This document shows positions 19,191-28,623 of a DNA stretch of 64,000 bases, in pieces. The DNA lies in the NCBI RefSeq assembly GCF_900109645.1, contig NZ_FOBG01000001.1, positions 3,648,520-3,712,519 of the forward strand. The letters are read 5' to 3'. The translations under genes and the position numbers were made by a program. Source of the stretch: Duganella sp. CF402. GTDB lineage: Bacteria > Pseudomonadota > Gammaproteobacteria > Burkholderiales > Burkholderiaceae_D. Positions within the stretch are counted from its first letter, which is position 1. Every line of letters begins with the position of its first letter. Under the pieces are notes generated by a model. The model saw only the letters and a program-made list of their open reading frames with translations. It was not told where the DNA came from and did no database searches.

Positions 19191-20326
19191 AGAACATGCC
19201 CTGGCGCGATTTCACGGCTTTGGTGGCCAGCATCGGCGTGGTCGGCCTCGGGCTGGGCGCGACCATTCCACTGACTGCGCTGACGCTGGACCAGCGCGGC
19301 ATCGGTTCCGGCATCATCGGCGTCATTACCGCCATCAGCGCGTTCGGCATTCTCGGCGCGGCGCCTTTCGTCTCGCGCTGGGTGGCCGGCCACGGACCGC
19401 GCGGCTGCATGATCGGCGCCATTCTCACTGCCGCGCTGTCCACCGCGCTGATGGAAACCACAGACAACCTGCTGGCATGGACCCTGCTGCGTTTCATATT
19501 CGGTGCGTGCATGGGCGTGTTATTCACCATCGGCGAAGCATGGGTCAACAAGCTCGCGCCGGAAAACTCGCGCGGCCGGGTGGTGGCGATCTACACCACC
19601 GCTTTCACGCTGTTCCAGCTGATCGGGCCTGCAATGGTGGCGGCGTTTGCGGACAAGGTGGCGCTGCCCTTCGCCTGCTGCGGTGCGCTGTTCTTGCTAG
19701 CGCTGCCCGGCATGCTGCTGATTGGCGGCGGCGCGCAGGGCCACGAAGACGAACCGCACGTGCCGTGGCAACGCATCCTGCCGCGCATGTGGATGATTGC
19801 GATTGGCGCGGCCTTCTTCGCCATGTTTGATACAGTGGCACTGAGCCTGCTGCCACTGTACGCCATGCGCCACGGCATAGCGACCGAGCTGGCGGTGCTG
19901 TCAGCCACGGTGGTGCTGGTGGGCGACACGGCGCTGCAATTTGCGTTCGGCTGGCTGGCGGACCACGTGGGGCGGCGCAAGGTGCACGTCGGCTGCGGCG
20001 TGGCCTGCTGCGTGCTGCTGCCGCTGCTGCCTTTCGCGGCGGGCACGCCGTGGCTATGGTGGACGCTGCTGCTGGTGCTGGGCGCGGTGGCTGGCGCGAT
20101 CTACATGCTGTCGCTGGTGGCGTGCGGGGAGCGCTTTGAAGGCCAGTCGCTGGTCGCGGCCAGCGCGGTGGTCAACGCCAGCTGGGGCATCACCAGCGCC
20201 GGCGGACCTTTGGTGACGGGGGTATTAATGCAAACGGCCGGCGTGAATGCACTGCCGGCCGTTCTGTGGGTTGGCGCGGCAATATTCATTGCCAGCGCAG
20301 GGCTAGAAAAGCCGGACAGGGACTAG
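19187..20326 (+). CDS. MFS transporter, possible exporter
   Basis: 379 residues, about 12 hydrophobic helices with MFS loops (GWLADHVGRRKVHVGC between helices 6 and 8, the A-like motif). Overlaps the MocR gene by ATGA, so the two are co-expressed. Smaller than sugar porters, similar to YcaD/YfkF-like drug-resistance MFS proteins of the inner membrane. Location suggests transport of a polyamine or related amine, but no substrate feature is visible. Convergent with potI, with a few bases of overlap. Confidence 0.8.
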   Translation: MKNMPWRDFTALVASIGVVGLGLGATIPLTALTLDQRGIGSGIIGVITAISAFGILGAAPFVSRWVAGHGPRGCMIGAILTAALSTALMETTDNLLAWTLLRFIFGACMGVLFTIGEAWVNKLAPENSRGRVVAIYTTAFTLFQLIGPAMVAAFADKVALPFACCGALFLLALPGMLLIGGGAQGHEDEPHVPWQRILPRMWMIAIGAAFFAMFDTVALSLLPLYAMRHGIATELAVLSATVVLVGDTALQFAFGWLADHVGRRKVHVGCGVACCVLLPLLPFAAGTPWLWWTLLLVLGAVAGAIYMLSLVACGERFEGQSLVAASAVVNASWGITSAGGPLVTGVLMQTAGVNALPAVLWVGAAIFIASAGLEKPDRD

Positions 20327-21159
20327 CCTTTGGCCGCAGCCGCCAGCTGTTTGGAACGCAGGCGCTCGGCTCGGGCGATGTAGAGGCTTGAGGCGATCAC
20401 GCCGATCGACACGACCAGGATAGTCAGGGCAGCTACCGCATTTACACGTGGATCTAACCCCAGACGGGCACGCGAGAAGATCACGATCGGCATGGTCGAC
20501 GAGCCGGGGCCGGACAGGAAGGCCGACAGCACTACGTCGTCCAGCGACAGCGTAAACGTCAGCAGCCACGCCGAACCCAATGCCTGCTTGATGTTCGGCA
20601 GCGTCACCAGGAAGAACACCTGGAACGGACGGCAACCCAGATCCATCGCCGCCTCTTCCAGCGACTTGTTCATCTCCTGCAGGCGCGATTGCACCACCAC
20701 CGTCGCATAGGCCATGCCCAGCAAGGTGTGGCCCAGCCAGATGGTCACCAGGCCGCGCTCCGGGAAACCGAACATCTTCTGCACCGACACCAGCATCAGC
20801 AGCAGCGACAAGCCGATAATCACTTCCGGCATCACCAGCGGCGCGCTCACCATGCCGGTGAACAGGGTGCGGCCGGCGAAGCGCTGGTAGCGGTCCAGCA
20901 CAAACGCGGCAAACGTGCCGAGGATGACCGAGCCGCACGCCGTCAGCAACGCAATGCGCAGCGACAGTCCGAAGCCGCTGATAATCTCCTGGTCGTTCAG
21001 CAGCGCCGCATACCATTGCAGCGAGAAGCCGCTCCACACCATGTCCTGGCGCGAGCTGTTAAACGAGAACACCACCAATACCACGATCGGGATGTAGAGG
21101 AACAGGTAGCCGAGCGACAGCCAGCCGCGCCCGAACCAGCGATGCAGGAACTGCGTCAT
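20323..21159 (-). CDS. potI: putrescine/spermidine ABC transporter permease PotI
   Basis: 278 residues, about six transmembrane helices. The EAA loop is EEAAMDLGCRPFQVFFLVTLP (about 185-205). Homologous in form to PotI/PotC. Inner-membrane half of a polyamine importer. Its start overlaps the potH stop (ATGA). Last gene of the puuA-potG-potH-potI block. Confidence 0.92.
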   Translation of the reverse strand: MTQFLHRWFGRGWLSLGYLFLYIPIVVLVVFSFNSSRQDMVWSGFSLQWYAALLNDQEIISGFGLSLRIALLTACGSVILGTFAAFVLDRYQRFAGRTLFTGMVSAPLVMPEVIIGLSLLLMLVSVQKMFGFPERGLVTIWLGHTLLGMAYATVVVQSRLQEMNKSLEEAAMDLGCRPFQVFFLVTLPNIKQALGSAWLLTFTLSLDDVVLSAFLSGPGSSTMPIVIFSRARLGLDPRVNAVAALTILVVSIGVIASSLYIARAERLRSKQLAAAAKG

Positions 21160-22061
21160 TTGCGCGCCTCCTGTTCCGCCTGATATTTATTGAAGATCGC
21201 CATCGGCACAAGAATCAGCAGGATCACCACTACCGTCACCGAGGACGCCAGCGGCCAATCGTTATTGGTAAAGAATTCGTCCCACAGCTGGCGGCCGATC
21301 ATCAGCGTTTCCGGGCCGCCCAGCAGCTCAGGAATCACGTACTCGCCCACCGCCGGGATGAACACCAGCATGGTGCCGGCGATGATGCCCGACTTCGACA
21401 GCGGCACGGTCACGCGCCAGAAGGTCTGCCACGGCGTCGCGCCCAGATCGGCCGCCGCCTCGATGAAGCGCACGTCCATCTTCACCAGGTTGGCGTACAG
21501 CGGCAGGATCATGAACGGCAGGTAGGCGTACACCATGCCGATGATCAGCGAGAACTGCGTGTTCATCAAGTGCAGCGGCTCCGCGATCACACCGATATCG
21601 ATCAGGAAGCTGTTGAGGATACCGTTGTTGGCCAGGATGCCCTTCCATGCGTAGATACGCAGCAGGAAGGAAGTCCAGAACGGCATCATCACCAGCATCA
21701 GCAGCACCGGGCGCAGGGCCGGCTTGGCGCGCGCCATGAAGTAGGCGAACGGATAGCCGATGGCCAGGCACAGCGCCGCCGTGATCGCGGCGAACTTGAT
21801 CGAGTTCAGATAGGTAATCGCATACAGCTCGTCCTGCGCGATGTACAGGTAGTTGGCGATCTTCACCTTCAGCGTGATCACGCCATCGACCACCGTCATC
21901 AAGGTGCCGAACGGGCTGCCATCGCCGGAATCCAGATCGGTAAAGCTGATGCGCAAGACGATCAGGAACGGAATCAGGAAGGCAAAGGTCAGCCACAGGA
22001 ACGGCACGGCGATGACCGTGCTGCGTCCCGGATGCTTGAACAGGTTCTTGAGGAAGTTCAT
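21156..22061 (-). CDS. potH: putrescine/spermidine ABC transporter permease PotH
   Basis: 301 residues, six helices, first at about 16-37. The EAA loop EAAADLGATPWQTFWRVTVP lies near 205-224, and WTSFLLRIYAWKGILANNG is a PotH/PotB signature. Forms the heterodimeric channel with PotI. 10 bases after potG. Confidence 0.93.
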   Translation of the reverse strand: MNFLKNLFKHPGRSTVIAVPFLWLTFAFLIPFLIVLRISFTDLDSGDGSPFGTLMTVVDGVITLKVKIANYLYIAQDELYAITYLNSIKFAAITAALCLAIGYPFAYFMARAKPALRPVLLMLVMMPFWTSFLLRIYAWKGILANNGILNSFLIDIGVIAEPLHLMNTQFSLIIGMVYAYLPFMILPLYANLVKMDVRFIEAAADLGATPWQTFWRVTVPLSKSGIIAGTMLVFIPAVGEYVIPELLGGPETLMIGRQLWDEFFTNNDWPLASSVTVVVILLILVPMAIFNKYQAEQEARK

Positions 22062-22071
22062 GCCCGCCCTC

Positions 22072-23199
22072 TTAGCTGGTCAGCACGACGACGTCGGCGC
22101 CGTCCCACCACGCGAACACGCGCTGCTCGCGCTTGAGCGCCGCGTCATCATGACGTGCCACGTTGGTGCGCGAAGCCTTCAGCACCATGCCGCTGTCCAG
22201 GGTGATGTGGTAGCTGGTCTCGTTGCCGAAATAGGAGATGCCGGTGACGACGCCCTGCACGCAGTTGTAGCCATGTTCGGCTTCCTTGGCGCGCTGCTCC
22301 TGGGTTGGGGCTTCCGCCTGCACGGCGATTTTTTCCGGACGCACTGCCACCGACACCGGCATGCCCAGCGTGCCGGTAATGCCGTGGGTGACGTAATGCT
22401 TGCCTTCCGGCGTTTCGATGATAACGTGGTCCGCCTCATCCACCGCCACGCTGCCGTTGAACAGGTTCACGCTGCCGATAAAATCGGCCACGAAGCGGCA
22501 GTTTGGCGTTTCGTAGATTTCATCCGGCGCGCCAACCTGCAGGATGCGGCCCGCGCTCATGACGGCGATGCGGGTGGCCATGCTCATGGCTTCATCCTGG
22601 TCGTGGGTGACCATCACGCAGGTCACGCCCACTTCCTCGATGATGCTGACCAGTTCCATCTGGGTGCGCTCGCGCAGCTTCTTATCGAGCGCGCCGAGCG
22701 GCTCGTCCAGCAGCAGCAACTGCGGACGCTTGGCCAGCGAACGCGCCAGCGCCACGCGCTGCTGCTGGCCGCCGGACAGCTGGTGCGGCTTGCGCTTCGC
22801 ATACTCGGTCAACTGCACCAGCGACAGCATCTTTTCCACGCGCGATGCGATTTCGTCTTTCGGCAGGCCGTCGCGGCGCAGGCCGAAGGCGATGTTGTCC
22901 CACACGCTCAGGTGCGGGAACAGCGCATACGACTGGAACATCATGTTGATAGGACGCTGGTACGGCGGCACGCTCACGATGTCCTGGCCGGCCAGCGTAA
23001 TGGCGCCCGACGTCGGCGTTTCAAAGCCCGCCAGCATGCGCAACAGGGTCGACTTGCCGCAGCCCGAGCTGCCCAGCAGTGCGAAGATTTCGCCCTTGTT
23101 GATCGTAACCGATACGTCATTGACGGCACGGACGCCGTCGAATTCCTTCACCAGGTTCTTAATCAGGAGGAAAGGTTCAGCCGCTCGCTCTATGGTCAT
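22072..23199 (-). CDS. potG: polyamine ABC transporter ATP-binding protein PotG
   Basis: 375 residues. Walker A GSSGCGKST (about 43-51), Q-loop MMFQSYALFPH, signature LSGGQQQRVALARSL, Walker B LLLLDEP and switch His in VTHDQDEA. A TOBE domain fills the last 110 residues (GTLGMPVSVAVRPEKI). Energises putrescine import. Normally preceded by potF; here the preceding gene is a PuuA paralogue instead. Confidence 0.94.
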   Translation of the reverse strand: MTIERAAEPFLLIKNLVKEFDGVRAVNDVSVTINKGEIFALLGSSGCGKSTLLRMLAGFETPTSGAITLAGQDIVSVPPYQRPINMMFQSYALFPHLSVWDNIAFGLRRDGLPKDEIASRVEKMLSLVQLTEYAKRKPHQLSGGQQQRVALARSLAKRPQLLLLDEPLGALDKKLRERTQMELVSIIEEVGVTCVMVTHDQDEAMSMATRIAVMSAGRILQVGAPDEIYETPNCRFVADFIGSVNLFNGSVAVDEADHVIIETPEGKHYVTHGITGTLGMPVSVAVRPEKIAVQAEAPTQEQRAKEAEHGYNCVQGVVTGISYFGNETSYHITLDSGMVLKASRTNVARHDDAALKREQRVFAWWDGADVVVLTS

Positions 23200-23253
23200 G
23201 TTGTTAGAAAGGTAAAAGGATATTAGCCAAACCTGTGATTATAAAGGCAGTGC

Positions 23254-24624
23254 TCAAACATGGAGCAATAAGTGTTCCCGTTCCCACGGGCTGATAACGG
23301 TCATGAACTCCTGATGCTCCAGCTCTTTGATCGCGGTGTAGACGTCGATGAAGCGCTCGCCCAGCACGTCGCGCAGCCGGTCCTCCTGCCGCATCATGGT
23401 CAACGCCTGCGGCAGGCCTTGCGGCAGCTCGTACACATGGTCGTAGGCGCTGCCGGTGTACATCGGCGTGGGCTCCAGCTGGTCGACCAGCCCGAGGTAG
23501 CCGCAGGCCAGCGTCACCGCCATCGCCAGGTAGGGATTGGCGTCGGCGCCGATGATGCGGTTTTCGACGCGGCGCTGCTCGACGCCGGAAATCGGAATGC
23601 GAAAGCCCACGGTGCGGTTGTCCATGCCCCACTGGATGTTGATCGGCGCCGCCGTGTGGCGCACGATGCGGCGATACGAATTCACATACGGCGCCAGAAT
23701 CGCCATCGCCGCCGGCGTATAGCGCTGCAAGCCGCCGATATAGTGGCGGAAGTGCGGCGACGGCGAACCGTCGGGCAAATTAAAGATGTTTCGGCCGGTG
23801 GCGGCGTCGCTCACGCTCTGGTGCACATGCATGGCCGATCCGGGTTCGCCCGCCATCGGCTTGGCCATGAAGGTGGCGTACATGGAGTGCTTGAGCGCCG
23901 CCTCGCGCAAGGTGCGCTTGAAGTAGAACACATTGTCGGCCAGCGCCATCGCGTCGCCATGCTGGAAGTTGAGGCCCATCTGGCCGGCACCGGTCTCGTG
24001 GATCAGCGTGTCCACATCGAGATTCATCAGCGCACAGTAGTCGTAGATGTCTTCAAACAGCGGATCGAATTCATTGACGGCGTCAATGCTGTAGACCTGG
24101 CGGGTGGTTTCGGAACGACCGCTGCGGCCTACCGGCGCTTTCAACGGCAGGTCGGGATCGATGTTCTTCTCGGTGAGGTAGAACTCCAGTTCCGGCCCCA
24201 CCACCGGCGTCCAGCCTTTGTCGGCGTACAGTTTAAGCACGCGGCGCAGCACGGAACGCGGCGCGAAATCGACCAGCGTGCCGTCGGCGAAGTAGCAATC
24301 GTGGATCACTTGCGCGGTCGGGTCGATGGCCCACGGCACGGTGGTGATGCTTCCGGGGTCCGCGCGCAGGATCATGTCGCGGTCGGTGTTGGAGATGGCG
24401 CGGTCGTAGGCTGCGTCTTCGGTCGGGTAGTTGCCGGTGACGGTCATGCCCAGCACCGCTTCCGGGATGCGCATGCCGCGATCCTGCGTGAATTTGGCGC
24501 GAGGGAGAATCTTCCCGCGCGCCACGCCCGTCAGGTCGGGCACCAGGCATTCGATTTCAGTGACACGGTTCTCGTTGAGCCACTGGTCCATATCGGCATC
24601 GGAGAAGTTTTCACGGATAGACAT
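23254..24624 (-). CDS. puuA: PuuA paralogue lacking one metal-ligand Glu
   Basis: 456 residues, strongly similar along its whole length to the PuuA at 15456-16826. The key difference is in the motif HETGAGQMGLNF: residue 217 is Gly (codon GGC, 23974-23976), while the paralogue has Glu and canonical GS enzymes have the n1 metal ligand there (E220 in enteric GlnA numbering). Other ligands (PELEFYL, GSAMHVHQS, RRVENR) are kept. It may be an altered or weak ligase, or a regulatory subunit mixing with the active paralogue. Lies 54 bases upstream of potG on the same strand, so it probably heads the transport operon. Confidence 0.87.
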   Translation of the reverse strand: MSIRENFSDADMDQWLNENRVTEIECLVPDLTGVARGKILPRAKFTQDRGMRIPEAVLGMTVTGNYPTEDAAYDRAISNTDRDMILRADPGSITTVPWAIDPTAQVIHDCYFADGTLVDFAPRSVLRRVLKLYADKGWTPVVGPELEFYLTEKNIDPDLPLKAPVGRSGRSETTRQVYSIDAVNEFDPLFEDIYDYCALMNLDVDTLIHETGAGQMGLNFQHGDAMALADNVFYFKRTLREAALKHSMYATFMAKPMAGEPGSAMHVHQSVSDAATGRNIFNLPDGSPSPHFRHYIGGLQRYTPAAMAILAPYVNSYRRIVRHTAAPINIQWGMDNRTVGFRIPISGVEQRRVENRIIGADANPYLAMAVTLACGYLGLVDQLEPTPMYTGSAYDHVYELPQGLPQALTMMRQEDRLRDVLGERFIDVYTAIKELEHQEFMTVISPWEREHLLLHV

Positions 24625-24633
24625 GATGCGCTC

Positions 24634-24676
24634 AAGGTTGCGATCGACAAGCCTAGCTTACCATAATCGCAACCTT
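24634..24676. repeat. inverted repeat between nasA and the puuA paralogue
   Basis: 11-bp perfect arms (24634-24644 and 24666-24676) around a 21-base loop that contains a smaller AAGC/GCTT hairpin. On the plus strand a T-run follows (24675-24680), but no plus-strand gene ends here. On the minus strand, the direction of both neighbours, no T-run follows. It can still separate the nas operon from the downstream gene as a hairpin or as a 3' end protector. Confidence 0.6.
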
Positions 24677-24678
24677 TT

Positions 24679-27399
24679 TTATTGAGCCTCTGCTGCTTCC
24701 ACGCGGGTTTGCACCAGTATCTTCTTGATCTCCGGGACGCAGGAACCGCAATTGCCGCCGGCCTTCAGGCAGGCCGTCACTTCCGGCACCGTCTTCAAGT
24801 CCTTCTCGAGGATGGCGTTGCAGATGGTGTTGCGGCCGACGCCGAAGCACGAGCACACGGTAGGACCGGTGTCCGCGCCCTTCTCCACCGGCATGCCGAC
24901 CAGCAGGCCGACGCGATCGATCTCGCTCAACTGCTCTTTGGCGAACAGGCTGGCCAGCCATGCACGCGACGGCATGTCCTGGCGCGGCGAGACGAAGATG
25001 CACTGGTCGATGCGGTCGTTCACCACGTGCACGGCGCGGTACACGCCGGCGGTGCGGTCTTCGTATTCCAGCCAGTCGGCATCGAGGTCTTCGACGCCGA
25101 GCAGCTCGCGTGCCCAGGCCGGATAGTCCTTGATGGTGTTGCGGCCGGCCAGTTCGTAGCGCGCGAATTCGCGGCCCTGGATGCGGGTCCAGTGCGCCAC
25201 GCTGTCGAGGTTCACTTCCGCGCGGCTCAGGATGAAACCGTGCCAGTTGACGCGGAACTGCTCCACGCGCACCGGCGTGTGCTTGAACTCAGGCTCGCCC
25301 GATACCGGGTCCACCACCGGATTCACCACCGCGCCAACGCGCGCATCGGATGCGGTCTGGCCGTTCCAGTGAATCGGAATGAACACGCTGCCGCGCGGGA
25401 TGCCGCCGCCATGCTGCACGCGCGCCACCATCGCGCCCCACGCGGACGTGATGCGCGCCAGTTCGCCCTCGCGCACGCCGCTCAACAGCGCGTCCTGCGG
25501 ATGCATGTCGACAAACGATTCGGCGATGTGGTCGGCCAGCGTGGCGGACTTGCCGGTGCGGGTCATGGTGTGCCACTGGTCGCGCACGCGGCCGGTATTG
25601 AGCGACAGTGGATAGTCTTCGCTGACAGCGTGCATGGGCGCGCGCGGCGCTGTGGCGATGAAGCGCGCCTTGCCGTCCGGGTGGGCGTACACATTGTCCT
25701 TGAACAGGCGCGTTTCCACTTGCAATTCGCCGGACGCGGTACGGCGCACCGGCCACTGGGTTGGCTCCATGTCGTCGTACTCGCGCTGCTTGAGGCCACC
25801 GAGGCCGGACATGTCGAACGCGCGCGGCACATCGCCGACGGCGTTGCGGAAACCGCTCAGGCGCGCGTGCTCGTCGAACACGCCGTGCGGGCCGCAGAAA
25901 TCGAAACCTTCATAACCCATGCGCTGCGCGAACAGCGACAGGATTTTCCAGTCCGGCAGTGCTTCGCCCGGCGCCGCCAGGAAGGCGCGCTGGCGCGAGA
26001 TGCGGCGCTCGGAGTTGGTCACGGTGCCGTCCTTCTCGCCCCAGCCCAGCGCCGGCAGCAGCACGTCGGCGTAGGCGGTGGTGTCGGTGTTCTGCATGAT
26101 ATCGGAGGAGATCACCAGCTCGCACTTGTCCAGCGCGCGGCGGACCTGGTCGGCATCCGGCAGGCTGACCACAGGATTGGTGGCGATCACCCACACCGAT
26201 TTAACCTTGCCTTCTTCAATCGCTTTGAACAGGTCCACCGCTTTCAGGCCGCCCTTGTCGGCCATCGCAGGCGACTCCCAGAAAGTCTGCACCACATTGC
26301 GATGGTCAGCGCGTTCAAGGTCCATGTGCGCTGCCAGCATATTGGCCAGACCGCCAACTTCGCGTCCGCCCATCGCATTCGGCTGGCCGGTGATCGAGAA
26401 CGGGCCCATGCCCGGCTTACCGATACGGCCGCCGATCAGATGGCAGTTGATGATGGCGTTGGCCTTGTCCGTGCCAGCCGACGACTGGTTCACGCCCATC
26501 GAATAAGCGGTGATGGTCTTGCGGGTGGAGGCGAACAGTTCGTAGAACTCCAGCAGCAGCGGCAGTTCGATACGGCAGATCTTGGCGACGACGGCCGGAT
26601 CGGCGCAATCGGCATTGGCCACGCCCAGCGCGTTTTCAAAGCCGTTGGTGTGGTTCTCGATGAAGCGCGGATCGACCGCGCCGATGCGCGACAGGTAGCT
26701 GAGCAAGCCATTGAACAGCCACACGTCGGTGCCGGCTTTGACCGGCAGGTGCAGGTCGGCCAGCTCGCAAGTGGCGGTGCGGCGCGGGTCGATCACCACC
26801 AGCTTCATCTCGGGCCGCGCTTCCTTGGCTTTCAAAATGCGCTGGAACAGGATCGGGTGGCACCACGCGGTGTTGGAACCCACCAGCACGATCATGTCGG
26901 CCAGTTCCAAATCGTCATAGCAGACCGGCACCAGGTCTTCACCGAAGGCGCGCTTGTAGCCCGCCACGGCGGACGACATGCACAGGCGCGAATTGGTGTC
27001 GATGTTGGCGCTGCCGACGTAGCCCTTCATCAGCTTATTGGCGACGTAGTAGTCCTCGGTCAGCAACTGGCCGGAGACGTACAGGGCCACCGCGTCCGGG
27101 CCGTGTTCAGCGATGATGGTCTTCCACGCGTCGGCCACTTTGCCGAGCGCTTCGTCCCACGAGGTGCGGCGCAAACCGCTCTCGTCGCGCACTTGAGGAT
27201 ACAGCAAGCGGCCTTCCAGCCCCACGGTTTCGCCCAGCGCAGAACCCTTCACGCACAGGCGGCCCTTGTTGGCCGGGTGCTGCTTGTCGCCGGCGATGGC
27301 GATCGTGCCGTCGGCCAGCGGCGTGGCCTGCACACCGCAGCCTACGCCGCAGTATGCACAGGTAGTACGGATAGCCAGATGGTCGGTGGACAGGTTCAA
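24679..27399 (-). CDS. nasA: assimilatory nitrate reductase catalytic subunit
   Basis: 906 residues. N-terminal [4Fe-4S] site C14-x2-C17-x3-C21-x27-C49 (TTCAYCGVGCGV, RLCVKG), then molybdopterin oxidoreductase domains and a C-terminal dinucleotide-binding domain (about 600-720). An extra C-terminal BFD-like [2Fe-2S] domain (VCSCFGVGRNTICNAI, then GGNCGSCVPEIKK) takes electrons. No signal peptide, so cytoplasmic. Reduces nitrate to nitrite for assimilation. Last gene of the operon, 9 bases after the FAD reductase that is its probable electron donor. Confidence 0.95.
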   Translation of the reverse strand: MNLSTDHLAIRTTCAYCGVGCGVQATPLADGTIAIAGDKQHPANKGRLCVKGSALGETVGLEGRLLYPQVRDESGLRRTSWDEALGKVADAWKTIIAEHGPDAVALYVSGQLLTEDYYVANKLMKGYVGSANIDTNSRLCMSSAVAGYKRAFGEDLVPVCYDDLELADMIVLVGSNTAWCHPILFQRILKAKEARPEMKLVVIDPRRTATCELADLHLPVKAGTDVWLFNGLLSYLSRIGAVDPRFIENHTNGFENALGVANADCADPAVVAKICRIELPLLLEFYELFASTRKTITAYSMGVNQSSAGTDKANAIINCHLIGGRIGKPGMGPFSITGQPNAMGGREVGGLANMLAAHMDLERADHRNVVQTFWESPAMADKGGLKAVDLFKAIEEGKVKSVWVIATNPVVSLPDADQVRRALDKCELVISSDIMQNTDTTAYADVLLPALGWGEKDGTVTNSERRISRQRAFLAAPGEALPDWKILSLFAQRMGYEGFDFCGPHGVFDEHARLSGFRNAVGDVPRAFDMSGLGGLKQREYDDMEPTQWPVRRTASGELQVETRLFKDNVYAHPDGKARFIATAPRAPMHAVSEDYPLSLNTGRVRDQWHTMTRTGKSATLADHIAESFVDMHPQDALLSGVREGELARITSAWGAMVARVQHGGGIPRGSVFIPIHWNGQTASDARVGAVVNPVVDPVSGEPEFKHTPVRVEQFRVNWHGFILSRAEVNLDSVAHWTRIQGREFARYELAGRNTIKDYPAWARELLGVEDLDADWLEYEDRTAGVYRAVHVVNDRIDQCIFVSPRQDMPSRAWLASLFAKEQLSEIDRVGLLVGMPVEKGADTGPTVCSCFGVGRNTICNAILEKDLKTVPEVTACLKAGGNCGSCVPEIKKILVQTRVEAAEAQ

Positions 27400-27408
27400 G
27401 ATATTCCT

Positions 27409-28623
27409 TCAGGCGGCCCGGTTGGACAGGGCTTCACCAAATAACAGGGTTTGCCGGATTGGCGTAATGTCGGCGCGGTTCTGGATCAAGCCGAAGTACC
27501 ACGGACCGTCCTTCACGTCGCCATACAGCACGGCGCCGGTGACGCGGCCATCCTTGATCACCAGCCGCTTGTAGACGCCGCGACGCGCATCGCGCAGCAC
27601 CAGGTCTTCGCTGCCTTCGCCGCCGATGAAATCGCCGACCGAGTACAGATCTACGCCGGTGACTTTCAGGCGCGTCGGCGAGGTCGATTGCACGTAGCGG
27701 CGCACGCCGGCGCCGGCCAGGTGGGCGCCGCAAACGCGGGCCTGGTCCCAGATCGGTGCCACGAGGCCGAAGGTGGCGCTGCGGTGCTGCACGCATTCGC
27801 CGACGGCATACACGCGCGGATCGTAAGTTTGCAGCGTGTCGTCCACCACGATGGCGCGTTCGCAATGCAGGCCGGCTTCTTTCGCCAGTTCGATGTTGGG
27901 ACGCACGCCCGCCGTCATCACCACCAGATCCGCCGGGATCTCGGTGCCGTCCTTGAAGCGCACGCCAGTCACGCGGTCCGTGCCGAGAATCGACTCAGTC
28001 TGCGCTTCCATCATGAACTTGAGGCCTTTCGCTTCCAGCGCTTTTTGCAGCAGCAGCGCGGCAGGCTTGTCGAGCTGCTGGTTCATCAGCGCATCGGTCA
28101 CGTGCACCACGGTGACGGACATGCCCTGGCGTTGCAGGCCGTTGGCCGCTTCAAGGCCCAGCAGGCCGCCGCCGATCACCACCGCGTGGCGATGATTGCG
28201 CGCCATCGCCAGCATGGTCTCCACGTCCTGAATGTCGCGGAAGGCCAGCACGCCGTCCAGCTTATGGCCCGGCACCGGAATGATAAAGGGCTTGGAACCG
28301 GTGGCGATCAGCAGACGGTCATAGCGCACCTCAAGGCCCGACTGCGCGCGCACGACGCGCTTGCGGCGGTCGATGTGTACCACCGGGTCGCCGGCATGCA
28401 GCGTGATGTTGTGCTGGACGTACCACTCGCGCGTGTTGAGCATGATGTCGTCGATGCTCTTCTCGCCCGCCAGCACCGGCGACAGCAGGATGCGGTTGTA
28501 GTTACCGTGCGGCTCGGCGCCGAACACGGTAATGTCGTACATGTCCGGCGCCAGCTTGTACAGTTCTTCCACCGTACGCATGCCGGCCATGCCGTTGCCA
28601 ATGACGACCAGCGCGGGTTTCAT
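27409..28623 (-). CDS. FAD/NAD(P) oxidoreductase, nitrate-reductase electron donor
   Basis: 404 residues. FAD-binding VVIGNGMAGMRTVEEL at the N-terminus, NAD-binding HAVVIGGGLLGLEAANGL near 145-165, and RVYAVGECVQH near the second FAD motif. Resembles the first half of NirB and the NasB-type reductase, without siroheme or BFD parts. It would pass NAD(P)H electrons to the BFD domain of NasA. The start at 28623 overlaps the nirD stop (ATGA); an upstream in-frame start would run into nirD. Confidence 0.85.
   Translation of the reverse strand: MKPALVVIGNGMAGMRTVEELYKLAPDMYDITVFGAEPHGNYNRILLSPVLAGEKSIDDIMLNTREWYVQHNITLHAGDPVVHIDRRKRVVRAQSGLEVRYDRLLIATGSKPFIIPVPGHKLDGVLAFRDIQDVETMLAMARNHRHAVVIGGGLLGLEAANGLQRQGMSVTVVHVTDALMNQQLDKPAALLLQKALEAKGLKFMMEAQTESILGTDRVTGVRFKDGTEIPADLVVMTAGVRPNIELAKEAGLHCERAIVVDDTLQTYDPRVYAVGECVQHRSATFGLVAPIWDQARVCGAHLAGAGVRRYVQSTSPTRLKVTGVDLYSVGDFIGGEGSEDLVLRDARRGVYKRLVIKDGRVTGAVLYGDVKDGPWYFGLIQNRADITPIRQTLLFGEALSNRAA

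Noticed and set aside
24634..24680. Inverted repeat as an intrinsic terminator of the nas operon
   Set aside because: The T-run is on the plus-strand side, while the nas operon reads on the minus strand, and no plus-strand gene ends there. Listed only as an inverted repeat.
24682..27444. 920-codon open frame on the plus strand opposite nasA and its neighbour
   Set aside because: The minus frame encodes a full molybdopterin nitrate reductase with all cluster ligands. The plus frame is His/Arg/Gln/Ala-rich with no known motif, an artefact of high third-position G+C.
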